DNA of 64,000 bases from Pictodentalium vernedei. Lineage: Eukaryota; Mollusca; Scaphopoda; Dentaliida; Dentaliidae. Shown piece by piece: positions 21,880 through 32,314 of the stretch. The DNA is taken from NCBI GenBank assembly GCA_031216915.1, contig CM062296.1, forward strand, positions 58,216,584 to 58,280,583, written 5' to 3'. Position numbers and translations under genes: made by a program. How positions within the stretch are numbered: the first letter of the stretch is position 1; every line of letters starts with the position of its first letter. Under the pieces are notes generated by a model that did not search any database, had not been told where the DNA came from, and saw only the letters and a program-made list of their open reading frames with translations.

Positions 21880-22235
21880 CATGTTTGTGGATTTCTCGCC
21901 TTCGTTCCAAAGGCTTCCAACTTGCAAGTTGAATTTTGAAGCGAGTGAAGATCTTGCCGTTGAAGTCCTCCAGAACTGATTGCGAACTACAGTGATTTGG
22001 TGAGAAAGGTTCCCCAAGAAGCAGGATTGTAAACGATTCAAGCGTATAAGGGCTGGCGAAATCTTACAAATCTGTTTTGGGCAGTTTTTCAATTTAGAAA
22101 ACTTGAGTTCAACACACAAGCAGTGTCATGCGTTATTCCCAGTTTCGTGCTTTGGATTCCCCGTGTATCGCGGCCGGCTTTAAGAACCGAGAACCCGGGG
22201 CCGGGGATTTCGTTCCCAGGATTAAACCCAAGTTG
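21880..22235. mobile_element. Element family M, copy 2 (partial)
   Basis: Shares CAAGAAGCAGGATTGTAAAC, TTTAGAAAACTTGAGTT and the right end CCCAGGATTAAACCC with copies at 13050 and 55194. The left end is lost against the LINE fragment. Confidence 0.7.
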
Positions 22236-22239
22236 AAAG

Positions 22240-22899
22240 TGAACAAGGCAACATTCATAATAATGCAAATAAATCATTTTATCAATTAGTGTGCTATCCA
22301 CACTTCTTTTCTCCCTAAGGTACTGAGACATATATTAAGTCTGTGAGACATATGGGAGAGATATGCCTGTCTGACCCCATCCACATGACAGCTATCTCAC
22401 CCCATTCACGTAGCCACCTATATTGGCTTATTAGCATATTTAATGAGCGCAGGACTATTCAATCATCGAACGTTCTTCTGTAAACAGACAACATGGTATC
22501 ACGTTTCGGAAATATTAGCAGACGAATGTTTGTCTACGAAAAGATAAATAAAAACACAGACCGCAAAACCAAAGGGTACTTGACTCTTTTATATGAACGC
22601 CATTATGAATGGACAGCGTAGCACGAAATTTCCGTTGAAAAATTATGCGAATACATTGCAGCATCCATAATATGATGACATCGGAATGTGTCAATGTTCA
22701 TTTCGCTACAAATCTTTAACCCATGTCTTGCCGGCGTTGGGATTTAATTTCGTGGTATATACCTGTGGAATATGCAGAACGTCGTGCGCACGTTCTGACA
22801 AGCAAATCAGGTATTTTTCAGAAATGCTCAACAAAATCATTCGATATAACTGCACATGCCCCTGAATTACTTTTGATGACGTCAGCCTGTTTTGGTGGG
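22240..22899. other. Unassigned spacer
   Basis: No gene or repeat recognised. Confidence 0.45.
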
Positions 22900-23052
22900 T
22901 GGAGAAAAATAATCCCTGATGGGGCATGTGTAAGATGGGGAAATCTCACCATCGGGACAAGATATTTGGTCCGGAAACTCGGCAAGCCTCGTGTCTGGCC
23001 CTCGGGTGAGATTTCTCCATCTCACACCCTCACCTAACAGGGGTAATAATAA
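22900..23052. mobile_element. Hairpin element family L, copy 2
   Basis: Inverted arms with GATGGGGAAATCTCACC and GGTGAGATTTCTCCATC around a loop containing AAGATATTTGGTCC. Sequence and layout match the longer copy at 27428-27626. Confidence 0.8.
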
Positions 23053-23195
23053 TCTTTGGAGGGGGATGTCTACGTGTTATCGCGGATAACACCGTACGGA
23101 TATACGTATCTCGTGGTCTCGGTGTAAAAACTAATGAGTTACAAAAAGAGAGTGAGGTGCCCGTACCCGCATCTATGCTCGTGGTGTATAGATGG

Positions 23196-23270
23196 GTGAA
23201 TTGCCACTTTATTCGCCAGGGTGAATTGCCACTTTATTCGCCAGGGTGAATTGCCACTTTATTCGCCAGG
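23196..23270 (+). repeat. 25-bp tandem repeat, three perfect copies
   Basis: GTGAATTGCCACTTTATTCG plus CCAGG, three times without mismatch, so a recent expansion. Confidence 0.95.
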
Positions 23271-23529
23271 GATGGGAATAATGTGACTGCGTATAATCGA
23301 TTTATACAAGGCTGGTAGCATTGACAAGAAAAGTTTTAAATTTACTATGTTTGTCGCCTAACAACTCTATCAATAAAACAACCGATGTTGCGAACTGAGA
23401 ATTGTCCTGTTCACATATACTTTCTTTCCAAATTGTAGATTTGGTCTCTATATTGAAACGTATTGCGTATTGTCATATTAATATTCTTCTTGAGTATATA
23501 AGATTGTGTGTATAACTGATTCAGTATTC

Positions 23530-23899
23530 TGGGAGCGCGGTGGTTCAGTGGTAGACTGTTGGACTTCTATGCTGAAGGATCCGAGTTCGATCCCCGTCCG
23601 GGACGATCCGCGTTGTGTTCATGGGCAAGGCACATTATCCCGATTGCCATCATTGGGGCACGATGACACCCTGCGCTAAGGCGTAGTACAGATCGATGAT
23701 GCACATTTCTTCAACCGCTGTAAAGCTGCTAGAGCGGAGCTTGAACAGAGTTAGAATGCTGAGGAACTGACAGTTACTCGACTATGCTCGGTGGTTCTTT
23801 CCGGGTACTCCGGCTTCCTCCCCCCCGTAAACCTGTCACGGTCACGATTAGCTATTGTGCATACGTATGTGACCTTAAACACCAATAATTAAAGAAATA
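23530..23899 (+). mobile_element. SINE, nearly full length, second tRNA-head type
   Basis: Head GGGAGCGCGGTGGTTCAGTG...GAGTTCGATCCCC, then GTTGTGTTCATGGGCAAGGC, CAACCGCTGTAAAGCTGC, TCTTTCCGGGTACTCCGGCT and a tail ending ACCTTAAACACCAATAATTA. Flanked by 12-bp direct repeats GATTCAGTATTC (23518-23529) and GATTCAGTATCC (23900-23911), a normal LINE-mediated target duplication. It shares the body with the 55908 type but has a different tRNA-like head. Confidence 0.92.
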
Positions 23900-24136
23900 G
23901 ATTCAGTATCCGAAATACACATCATTTGTGGATGTGTTCACGGTTTTAATGGCAGAGGTTTCGAATACCTGAATGTACGTTATAGTACAAAGCAACCACT
24001 ATAAACTGAACTGTAATAATACAAATGAAGACGCCCATCCATCACTTATACTCTGATGCAGATACATTTCAATTCTAAAATACATAAATGTTTGCGTAAA
24101 GCAAAAGTGTATAGTCCGCAAATACACTCCAAAATC

Positions 24137-24190
24137 AATTGGGTTAAAAATCTATGATTTGGGCTGATTTTTAACCCAACTGATTTTAGA
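24137..24190. repeat. Short hairpin
   Basis: Inverted repeat AAATCAATTGGGTTAAAAAT and inverse around GATTTGGGC. Confidence 0.8.
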
Positions 24191-24398
24191 GTGCAAACAA
24201 CAATTAACACCTAAATGGACATGTGAATCGGGGATAATTTAATTTTATCTACCATTGACCAAAAAAAAACGCAGTCTCATACAGCAATATTAGTGGCGAT
24301 AAAAATTTGGCGATAAAACATCTTGTTTTGCTATTGCAGTAGCTATAAAAGTCACACGACGTCGCGAGAAAAGAACGCGCGCCTGGTGGTATTGGCAG

Positions 24399-25081
24399 CA
24401 GGGATGTGGCTAGAAGATTTCAGGTGTGTCTGGGGGGGGGGGGGTGCCACCGGTGTAAATCCCAGCTGTGAGTGGTTTCGATAGGTGGTTGCACTGCAAC
24501 GCTGGGTGATATCTTTTAACCCTTTACCCAACGAATCGCCCGCATACGCCCGCGTAAGATGCAAATACAGCTGCTGAAAAAAATATTACTTTTCGAAAAA
24601 TTTCAACAAAACCATATCATGTGACCCCTCTTTGGAACGAACTCGCCGAGCTCGTTCCAAAGAGGGGGTCACATGATATGATTTTGTTGAAATTTTTTTT
24701 AAAAAAAATTTTAAAAATGATATTTAAAATAATGAATTTTGAAATCGTCTGCGTTGGCTAAAGGGTTATTAATCCTTCTGAAAATGTTCACTAGTCCTGA
24801 AACGGAAAAAAACATCATTTATAATGTGCCTGGGTCAGAAAATTTACCGGACTGATGTCAGAGTCGAAATTTTAGAGTAGGAAATTTGAAACTCAAGTTT
24901 CCAGTTGGAAATAAAAGATCAAAATCTCTCATCATTCGTTGGAATTTTAATATTTGTCATGAACAATGTTAATTTATTGAATTTCCAACTATTTGATTTA
25001 TGACCTCGGGATTTCCAACTAGTGAAAAAAAATACTCCTAGCCCCCCCCCCCCCCCCAACCCCCCTGTCGCCACATCCCTG
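24399..25081. mobile_element. Non-autonomous hAT-like element, CAGGGATGTGGC family, copy 1
   Basis: 683 bp, ends CAGGGATGTGGCTAG and inverse GCCACATCCCTG. Perfect 8-bp duplications ATTGGCAG at 24391-24398 and 25082-25089. The interior has repeated AATTTCCAACTA blocks, G/C runs near both ends and no transposase. It was later invaded by the TTAA element at 24520-24765. Confidence 0.92.
24520..24765. mobile_element. piggyBac-like MITE family B, copy 2 (nested in a hAT element)
   Basis: TTAA at 24516-24519, then CCCTTTACCCAACG. The right end is TTGGCTAAAGGG followed by TTAT, a one-base decay of TTAA. Central GAGCTCGTTCC palindrome. Confidence 0.9.
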
Positions 25082-25089
25082 ATTGGCAG

Positions 25090-25915
25090 TCACAAGTCTT
25101 TTCCCCTAAAAACGTATAATGCTACAATGAACGATGCATCAAAAAAGATGTTGGTGAGTCACAAAAATTGAAAGTTGTAGCAAGACAATTATGAAAAATA
25201 ACGTCAATCTCATCGTGATTAGATCGCTTCTAAATATTATGAATGAAGTGGCGTCATGTATTTCAAGCGATTCTTGCGCCCAACAAAAAAATAATTCCCC
25301 AGTTCTTTTCGCAAAACCAACCTTCTGTGCCTTTAGAGACCTCATGAAATGAATTGAATTTGGTTCGAAATATCATTACTTGACGGAAAAAGCATACTTG
25401 GTCTGAGTTTAATTATTTTTTTTTCACAATATACAATTTCATTCATGCTGAAGAAATTTCTTCATGCGCCGTCGGATTGAGAGAAGTGAAAATGGATCTC
25501 TATTATTTTGATCAGTTGAGTGTGTTTTTTTATTTGTTAACAATTATTTTGGGTTAGTCCAAATAAAAAAAAATGAATTGATTCTCAGGCATTTTTTTTT
25601 TAAATCAGTGAGGGAGGGAGGATTTTATTTTCATTTTTTTTTCTCGTGTAAAGGATTGAGTATACTCAAATCTTTTTGCTGTCTTTCCACTTGAAAAAGA
25701 GAAAAGGTTGTATTTTAGTGTAATTATAGTATACCTTTTATGACTAACTGCCGTAACAACAGCTAAAAAGATTTGTATTTTATTGTTTTTTAATGGTATA
25801 AATCTGTCAAACATCATGATCCATTAGAATAGGCCCCAGTAACCAATGCTTGGGGTAGGGGTCCTTTAAAATGAGAAACATGGCTCTAAATGATTGGTTA
25901 AACTTGAGTTTATAT
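25090..25915. other. Unassigned spacer
   Basis: AT-rich with homopolymer runs. Frames of 68 and 70 residues on the minus strand show no motif. Confidence 0.5.
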
Positions 25916-25992
25916 CGGTGTTGTGGCCATTATTAGCCATTGTGCAGAAATATATGACCTTAAACACCAGCAAATAAATAAATAATTAAATC
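25916..25992 (+). mobile_element. SINE 3' end fragment
   Basis: ATTAGCCATTGTGCAGAAAT then ATGACCTTAAACACCAGC and an AAATAAATAA tail match the 3' ends of the SINEs at 55908 and 58624. Confidence 0.8.
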
Positions 25993-26014
25993 ATGATCTA
26001 GTATATCGGAATTT

Positions 26015-26095
26015 GCCTTGTTACAGTTTATGGGAGAGTGCCTCTGGGCACTCTCTCATAAACTGCAACAAGACAAACCAATTTACTGCAAACAC
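26015..26095. mobile_element. Hairpin element family F, copy 1
   Basis: TTGCCTTGTTACAGTTTATG then GGAGAGTGCC, loop, GGCACTCTCTC and inverse. The same design is at 32228-32312. Confidence 0.8.
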
Positions 26096-26304
26096 AGCTA
26101 AATAATAATATGCCGAGAAATGTGAAAAAATGACCATTCCAAGTTTTCACAAATTCTTAAAAAAACATTACATAATAAAAATGTCTAATGAGGAGGTTCA
26201 AATCCAACGAGGGAGGGCCTGAGAATCAAAACATTATTTTTTTAGCCTTATCGGTCTTTTTACTGACAGGTTGATAAATGTGTTATGAGCGCGCCCATTA
26301 TGCT

Positions 26305-26420
26305 TGTATACAATCTTTTATCAGGACTCGACTCCTTTTTGGGATGTTTAGCTACTCGTCGCGCAGGTGCGACTCGTAGCTGTACGTCCCCAAAACAAGT
26401 CGAGTCACATTGTACACATG
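26305..26420. mobile_element. Hairpin element family S, copy 1
   Basis: Inverted arms GACTCGACTCCTTTTTGGG and CCCCAAAACAAGTCGAGTC around GCTACTCGTCGCGCAGGTGC. A related half copy at 27320-27395 has CCCCAAAAACGAGTCGAGTC. Confidence 0.7.
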
Positions 26421-26614
26421 CCCACATATCTATTGCCCTATGGGGTTCGAGCATTAAACTATTACTCAAATGCCCATAAATACAACAGACACACACGCCC
26501 ATTGCACTGTAGCGTATAAGACGACTCAATTCAAGGCGTCAGGGTGGATCGGGTAAAGACTTCAGGCCTGTCGTCGTCGTTTCTGTCTTAATAATGTGAC
26601 GAACGTTTGGTGTC

Positions 26615-27302
26615 TTCCCACTAGACCAATTCCCACTAGACCAATTCCTTTTAGGCCAATTTCGAATTCCCCCAGCCCAACTACATACTGTTATTGATTA
26701 AGGGTTGATTAAGGATAATTAAGAAAACATTTATTTATAAAAAAGTGCCCAACATCTGTAAAATATCGACAAGCCAGAAAATGATCAGACTATCGTCTGA
26801 AAAATGAGGTCCCCAGAAGGTTTGTTTGATAAAAAAAATAATAATTAGAATCACAGCCTTTGAAAGTGTGTGATTACTATAATAATTGTTATGAAAAATC
26901 TGCCCAACATCTATAAAATATCGAGCCAGAAAATAAGCAGACTATCATCTGAAAAATGAGGTCCCTAGAGGGTGAAATTGGTGATGCTACCCTGAACCTC
27001 AACCTGAATCAAGGTCTCAAACATAAACAGAAAGAGTACCCAGAGGATAAACTGGCCCACTGTATGGGATAGCATCAGGAAATTCACCCTCTGGGGACCT
27101 CATTCTGCAAATAACAGACTGCTTATTTTCAGGCTTCAATATCAATATCATTAATTACATTAATAAATATTTATAAATATATCAAATTATTGATATAGAA
27201 TTATTTTAAAAGTAGAACACATCAGTTGGTCTAAGGAGAATTGGCCTTTTGGGAATTGGCCTCGTGGGAATTGGTCTAAATGGAATTGGTCTAGTGGGAA
27301 TG
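26615..27302. mobile_element. Foldback element K with repeated CTAGACCAATTCC ends
   Basis: Left end has CCCACTAGACCAATTCCC twice in tandem, the right end the inverse GGAATTGGTCTAGTGGGAAT also in multiple copies. Inside are two direct copies of a 70-bp block (GCCCAACATCT...ATGAGGTCCC at about 26747 and 26902) and an inverted partner (about 27078-27125). No coding region. Confidence 0.75.
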
Positions 27303-27319
27303 AACCTAACTTTTGTCTC

Positions 27320-27395
27320 GCTTAAGGGTGAAAACGCCGCTCAAAGCGGAACTCGTAGTTATACGACCCCAAAAACGAGTCGAGTCCTGATAAAA
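27320..27395. mobile_element. Hairpin element family S, half copy
   Basis: Matches one arm of 26305-26420 (ACTCGTAGTTATACGACCCC then AACGAGTCGAGTCCTGAT). Confidence 0.6.
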
Positions 27396-27427
27396 AGATT
27401 CTGTAGAAGAACAATGAGCACATGACA

Positions 27428-27626
27428 CATACCGATTGCCATACGGGGTTCTAGGATTATTATGATCCCCGATGAGTCTGGAGTTGGGATGGGAAAATCT
27501 CACCCGAGAGGCAAGATATATGAACCAGACCCGAGGCTTGCCCCGAGGGTGAGATTTCCCCATTCCCACCTTCAGACTCATCGGGGATCATAATAATCCT
27601 AGAACCCCGTATGGCAATCGGTATTA
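27428..27626. mobile_element. Hairpin element family L, copy 1 (almost perfect 200-bp palindrome)
   Basis: Arms start CCGATTGCCATACGGGGTTC and mirror at GAACCCCGTATGGCAATCGG. They continue through TAGGATTATTATGATCCCCG and GATGAGTCTG with a loop of about 30 bases near 27510-27545. The copy at 22900 shares the inner arms. Confidence 0.9.
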
Positions 27627-27634
27627 CTGTTGAG

Positions 27635-28165
27635 GCCATGGGGGCCATGAAAAAGTCCCTCAATGAGGCCTAATTTACTATCCCTCTTAGCCTCATTTCG
27701 GTATTTAAGGATACCTAATGCTGGTATTGTATTATCTGAGAATACTTATCGAGGATATCTTTTGGAGAATCTCTTTCTTGTCGTATGAGGCCATGAGGGC
27801 CATGAAAAAATCCCTCAATGAGGTCTAATTTACTACCCCTCTTAACCTCATTTTCTTTTGAGGGCATGAGGGCCATGAAAAAATCCTTCAATGAGACCTA
27901 ATTTACTATCTCTCTTAGCCTCATTTTGGTATTAGAGGATACCTACGGCTGCTATTGCATTATTTGAGGATACCTATCGAGGATACCTTTTGGAGAATCC
28001 CTTTTTTGTCGTATGAGGCCATGAGGGCCATGAGAAAATTTCTCAATGAGGACTGATTTACTATCCTTCTTAACCTCATTTCGGTATTTGGGGATACCTA
28101 TGGCCTGGTATTGTATTATTTGAGGATACATTTGGAAAATCCTTTTTTTGTCGTATGAGGCCATT
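27635..28165 (+). repeat. Tandem repeat of about 150-bp units
   Basis: Units start GAGGCCATG(G/A)GGGCCATGAAAA and include CAATGAGGYCTAATTTACTA and GAGGATACCT. Starts are near 27635, 27786 (a half unit of about 75 bp), 27861 and 28015. Non-coding. Confidence 0.88.
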
Positions 28166-28329
28166 AGGTCTATGTGAAAGGTATGACGGTCCTAAAAAGG
28201 ATTCTGTGGGAAATCCGTAGTAAATTCGTAATAATTATTTTGTTTTTATAATCGCAGGAGACAACAGATAGAGTTACATCCCTTGGGTCGTTAAGGACAC
28301 AAGTAAGCAGTATTTTGTTGACATATCGT

Positions 28330-28395
28330 CCCCTGAGTTCCAATGTATTCTATGTGCCTACTAGCACATAAATCATATTGGTACTCCGGGGACGA
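28330..28395. mobile_element. Hairpin element family P, copy 1
   Basis: GTCCCCTGAGTTCCAATGTA and TCTATGTGCC, loop, inverse ending CTCCGGGGAC. Same design as 53402-53482. Confidence 0.75.
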
Positions 28396-28931
28396 ATTAT
28401 TTGCTCTTATTTTATTTTTATGAATCAGTTGTCGGAAATCTGATGATATTTTGATTTTCGGGTTTTTTGGTTCGATTTTATTTCATGGCGAGCAAAATCG
28501 GAAAGCTTTCGTTTAAACCATAAACCCCCAATGTTTCGCGTGCGCTTATACCCTGGATATTGCACGCTCTCATATATCTTGGTTGCTGGGTGCATCCTTT
28601 GCCATGGCAATTTGTCCAAGGCTTTCTGACCAATCAAATGACTGAATTTATCGGGATATAGGGACAAGGCTTTTTGAGCTTTTTTGACAAAATGATAGAC
28701 TTGAAGAGGAGCATTTTAGAGTGTACAGTTAAAACTAGAAGTCCTGTCATGAAATGCTCACAAATAGCACGTTGATATGCGCGTTAATGTGCGCGTTATA
28801 GCCCAAGTAAAGCTATCAAATTATGTACATATGGTCTGTGCACAAGCAATGTTTCAGCCAATGGACCGCCGGGTAACCCGGAGGTCCATTGGCAGAAACA
28901 TTGCATGTGTTTGCTATGAGTAACCAGGAGA
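28373..28931 (+). repeat. Donor copy of a segmental duplication
   Basis: This segment, running from the right half of a hairpin through unique-looking sequence (GGCGAGCAAAATCGGAAAGC, TGACCAATCAAATGAC) into most of a family C MITE, recurs at about 31371-31937 in the same orientation and order. Confidence 0.85.
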
Positions 28932-29039
28932 ACCTGCGGTGCTTTGGATGCCATTCGATATGGCAATTGCGCGCAATTCTAACGCACAGTTAAGCCTACA
29001 TAAGCGCACAGTTCATGACTGGACTTCTAGTTTTAACTG
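28726..29039. mobile_element. TA-flanked MITE family C, copy 3
   Basis: TA at 28724-28725 and 29040-29041, ends CAGTTAAAACTAGAAGTCCT and inverse, L arm first. Core palindrome about 28868-28892. Confidence 0.9.
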
Positions 29040-29041
29040 TA

Positions 29042-30400
29042 AGCCATCCACTTTTTTATCAAGAGTGCCGAAACAAGCGTGAAGATCTTGGTATGGTCAG
29101 GTAATTTTGAACAGATTATTATGGCTAGTGCTAAAACATTTATTTGAATGACAGGTACACGGCCAGAAAAGATTTAATTCGGTTAACCACGACACCAATA
29201 ACTACAGTACTATCACCGTGGATTGATCGTAATCCACTCGTGGGCAGTGATGTCTGCGCATGAGTTCACCAGGTAATAAAACTCAACATTTACAACGAAA
29301 ATGGACTTCGTCACCAAACATACTTTGCTCATAGGAAAGCTTTTCAGCCGATGCTCAGATATTTGTTGACTGGAATATTCCAGGTCATGCTTCTACAGAT
29401 CCTGGGAACTCGTTCTTGATTGATGATAGGGATATGTAACCTTTGAGGTAGATAACGACTTGGATATGTAAAAACGGTGCTATGTAATCAGCGGAATATG
29501 TAACATACACAACATGTAATCAATAGAATGGTTAATCACCATAAATTGTAAACACCAGAAAGTTAACCGCTGGGACAGGTAACCACAGTGTGTTACAAAG
29601 GTTATATATGGCCACTGTAATTGGTAAACGCTAAATGGTGCTCTGTTCATCTTGGGCTTAACGATACCTTCCACAACCTGTATCGTATCTTATTATGCCA
29701 GCTAATGAAATTCGCCAATCACAGCCCCGGAATAGTGGGACGGTACTGAGCCGTATTGGGTCACCTGCAGCCCGAGGTGACTTAATACGAAACTCGTATT
29801 AGGTCAGTACCGCCATTTTGTTTTGACGTGGAAATTCCTCACCTCGCGGTGCTTTTATATCCATATATAAGAAATTGCAGTACAATCAAACGTCATTCCG
29901 TGTCTATATGTCTCATTTTCTCTCGTTTTATAATAAATTTATTGTGAAATTTATTTTCTAAAAAATTTAATTATTTGAAGTGAGAAATACTACTGTATTC
30001 GATCTACCGATAACGGATAAAAAATTGTTTTATCCCGGCTCTATATTCTGGTAAATACCATCACGTCGAGTGCCAAACGCTATTTTTTAAAAATAGCGAC
30101 TGCACTATAATGAAATTGTAAGAAATGAATCACAGCTATGAAGGAAAAGATGCAAGATACATTTATTTTGTTCGAATTCTATAAAATCGGACGTTTCGGA
30201 CATTTTCTGCACACTCAAGACAAAGTGACAGTACGATGAAAAGCGTCTATCGCTGTTGTCTGTGTTGTCAAGGAAATTATACACAAACAGGGAGACAACT
30301 GTGCACGTTTGTTACAACTTACATAGCGTTTTGCACCAGTTTTGAAAATGTGCCGGCGTTCAAATTTGATTGTTATTTTGTTTTCGCTGGCATAATAAAT
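29042..30400. other. Unassigned spacer with one hairpin
   Basis: No gene supported. An imperfect hairpin at about 29738-29832 (GGTACTGAGCCGTATTGGGT with a mirrored partner) is visible, followed by AT-rich sequence. Confidence 0.5.
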
Positions 30401-30403
30401 ACG

Positions 30404-30544
30404 TTACAGGACGTTCAGGTGGCGGATACGGTGTCATATGAGGCTCGGCAAAAACAATATTGGACTCGGCGTACCGCTCGCCCAATATTGTTTTCACCTC
30501 GCCTCATATGATACCGTATCCGCCACCTGAACGTCCTGTAACTT
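30404..30544. repeat. Near-perfect 140-bp palindrome
   Basis: Arms GTTACAGGACGTTCAGGTGG, CGGATACGGTGTCATATGAG and AACAATATTGG mirror exactly apart from a few bases. Central loop about 10-15 bases. No known target duplication seen. A cysteine-rich 91-residue frame beginning at 30236 runs into it and is probably chance. Confidence 0.9.
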
Positions 30545-30547
30545 ATA

Positions 30548-30840
30548 GTGTCGGACAATTTTACTTGTAGAGGAGGACGGAGTACCTGGAGAGAACCTCT
30601 GAGCGACGGTTAGTAAGTTTTGCTCTCCCTGGTTTACTATCCTGATACAAGCAGGGTTAGCACTGGCTAAAGACAAGTACACCATTGAGATGGGGTCAAC
30701 TTGCTGCACGCCTAAGATAAATCTTCTTTCGACCAATGCTAATAATGGGTGTGCCAGAATAGTAGATTGGAGAGCTCCTTAGTTACTCATCGTTGCTCAG
30801 TGGTTCTCCCGCGGTTCTCTGTCTACTTCCACACCTCAAG
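30548..30840. mobile_element. Two SINE fragments in inverted orientation
   Basis: About 30555-30722 matches the SINE body on the minus strand (GGCGTGCAGC, GTACTTGTCTTTAGCC, TCTCTCCAGGTACTCCGTCC). About 30740-30835 matches it on the plus strand (CATCGTTGCTCAGTGGTTCT, CTGTCTACTTCCACACC). Both heads are lost. Confidence 0.7.
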
Positions 30841-30844
30841 TGAT

Positions 30845-31140
30845 TTGACCCAGATTGTATAAAATCTTATTTCCACCCCACCCCCATACACAACCAAATA
30901 TAAAACTGTACACATACACAAATGTGCCAATGAGTAGGGACGATCCTCAGTAAATTGTGAGTAGTATACTATGAACACAAATAAATCGGCAAACGTTCGA
31001 CTTCTCGGCCGTTTTGGCTGTGTAACGCAATGTAAATGATGCTTTAAAACATTATACACTTTGCCATTTTCCCAGGCCACCAATCTAATTCTGTAAGGAA
31101 TTCGGCGTTGTGGTGGCCTGAAACCAGTCTGGCCATTACA
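30845..31140. other. Unassigned spacer
   Basis: Nothing recognised. Confidence 0.5.
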
Positions 31141-31142
31141 TA

Positions 31143-32025
31143 CAGTTAAAACTAGAAGTCCTGTAACGAACTGTGAGCTTATCTCGGCTTAACTGCGCGT
31201 ATGAATTGCGCGCAATTGTCATATCGAATGGCATCCAAAGCACGGCAGTTTCTCCTGATTACTCAAAGCAAACACAGTCAATGATTCTGCCAATGGACCT
31301 CCGGGTTATCCGGAGGTCCATTTGTTGAAATCATTGCTTGTGCACAGGCCATATGTTCCTAATTTGATAAAACATATTGGTACTCAGGGGACGAATTATT
31401 TGCTCTTATTTTATTTTTATGATTCAATTGTCGGAAATCTGATGATATTTGTGATTTTCGGGTTTTTTGGTTCGATTTTATTTCATGGCGAGCAAAATCT
31501 GAAAGCTTTCGTTTAAACCATAAACCCCTAATGTTTCGCGTGCACTTGTACCCTGGATGTTGCACGCTCTCATATATCTTGGTTGTTGGGTGCATCCTTT
31601 GCCATGACCATTTGTCCAAGGAATTCTGACCAATCAAATGACCGAATTTATCGGGATATAGGGACAAGGCTTTTTGAGCTTTTTTGACGAAATGACAGAC
31701 TTGAAGAGGAGCATTTTAGAGTGTACATGTACAGTTAAAACTAGAAGTCCTGTCATGAAATGCTCACAAATAGCACGTTGATATGCGCGTTAATGTGTGC
31801 GTTATGGCCTAAGTAAATCTATCAAATTCTGTACATATGGTCTGTGCACAAGCAATGTTTCAGCCAATGGACCGCCGGGTAACCCGGAGGTCCATTGGCA
31901 GAAACATTGCATGTGTTTGCTATGAATAACCAGGAGAGCCTTACTATGGTCATAACGCGTAGATTAACGCACAGATCGACGTACTATTGGGGCGCATTTC
32001 ATGGAAGGACTTCCAGTTTTAACTG
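31143..32025. mobile_element. TA-flanked MITE family C, copy 4, interrupted by a 567-bp segmental copy
   Basis: The R arm and core run from 31143 to about 31370 (ending AATTTGATA). The matching L arm resumes at about 31938 (GCCTTACTATGGTC) and ends at 32025 with TTTTAACTG and TA. Joining the two restores the normal MITE order seen in copies at 35860 and 52557. The inserted stretch is a copy of 28373-28931. Confidence 0.85.
31371..31937 (+). repeat. Ectopic copy of 28373-28931, inserted in a MITE
   Basis: Same order and strand as the donor: ACATATTGGTACTC..., GGCGAGCAAAATCTGAAAGC, then at 31732 the L arm and core of a family C MITE up to AACCAGGAG. It stops part-way into the donor MITE's second arm, so the boundaries are not transposon ends. 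Confidence 0.85.
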
Positions 32026-32227
32026 TAGTTCATCGGCTATGTTAAGATGGAATGGTCTAGAATAGCTTAGTTGATCACGTTTATGACCACCTGAAGTATT
32101 TCAGTCTATTTAACTGGTAGAGTGCTAGAAGCCACTATCAGTGCTTTAATAAGAAGAGCAGGTACCTCATCCTAAGCGTGCCGTATTCTGCGGATGTGCT
32201 TTACATTAGGAGTGCAATTACTTAGTC

Positions 32228-32312
32228 AATATGGGTTTGTCTTGTTACAATTTGTGGGAGAGTGTCTTTTGGCACTCTCCCATAAATTGCAACAATGCAA
32301 AGACACATAAAC
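32228..32312. mobile_element. Hairpin element family F, copy 2
   Basis: GTCTTGTTACAATTTGTGGG and GAGTGTC, loop, GGCACTCTCCCATAAATTGC. Same family as 26015-26095. Confidence 0.8.
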
Positions 32313-32314
32313 AA

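Larger units (their letters stand above)
18911..21880 (-). mobile_element. LINE C-terminal part, split by a 2.29-kb insertion
   Basis: Read from right to left. The block from about 21880 to 21471 encodes degraded LINE C-terminal sequence: an APAY motif, NLRCNTDFKIPFCRT, SFIPSTTQHWNKL, LGKRK, then after frameshifts AEHYFFRCPLY. It breaks off at TA (21471-21472). The protein resumes at 19182 with NRILDLIRQRHY, ILNGS, then NRVHEFIIATKRF and a TAG at 19016-19018. A 3' tail follows, ending in a (TC)n tract at 18911-18948. The order of motifs is that of CR1/jockey-like LINE tails. The 5' side is truncated against element M2. Confidence 0.85.

Noticed and set aside
30236..30511. Cysteine-rich small secreted-protein-like frame
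   Set aside because: Half of it runs into a perfect palindrome and no signal peptide-like start or splice support is visible.
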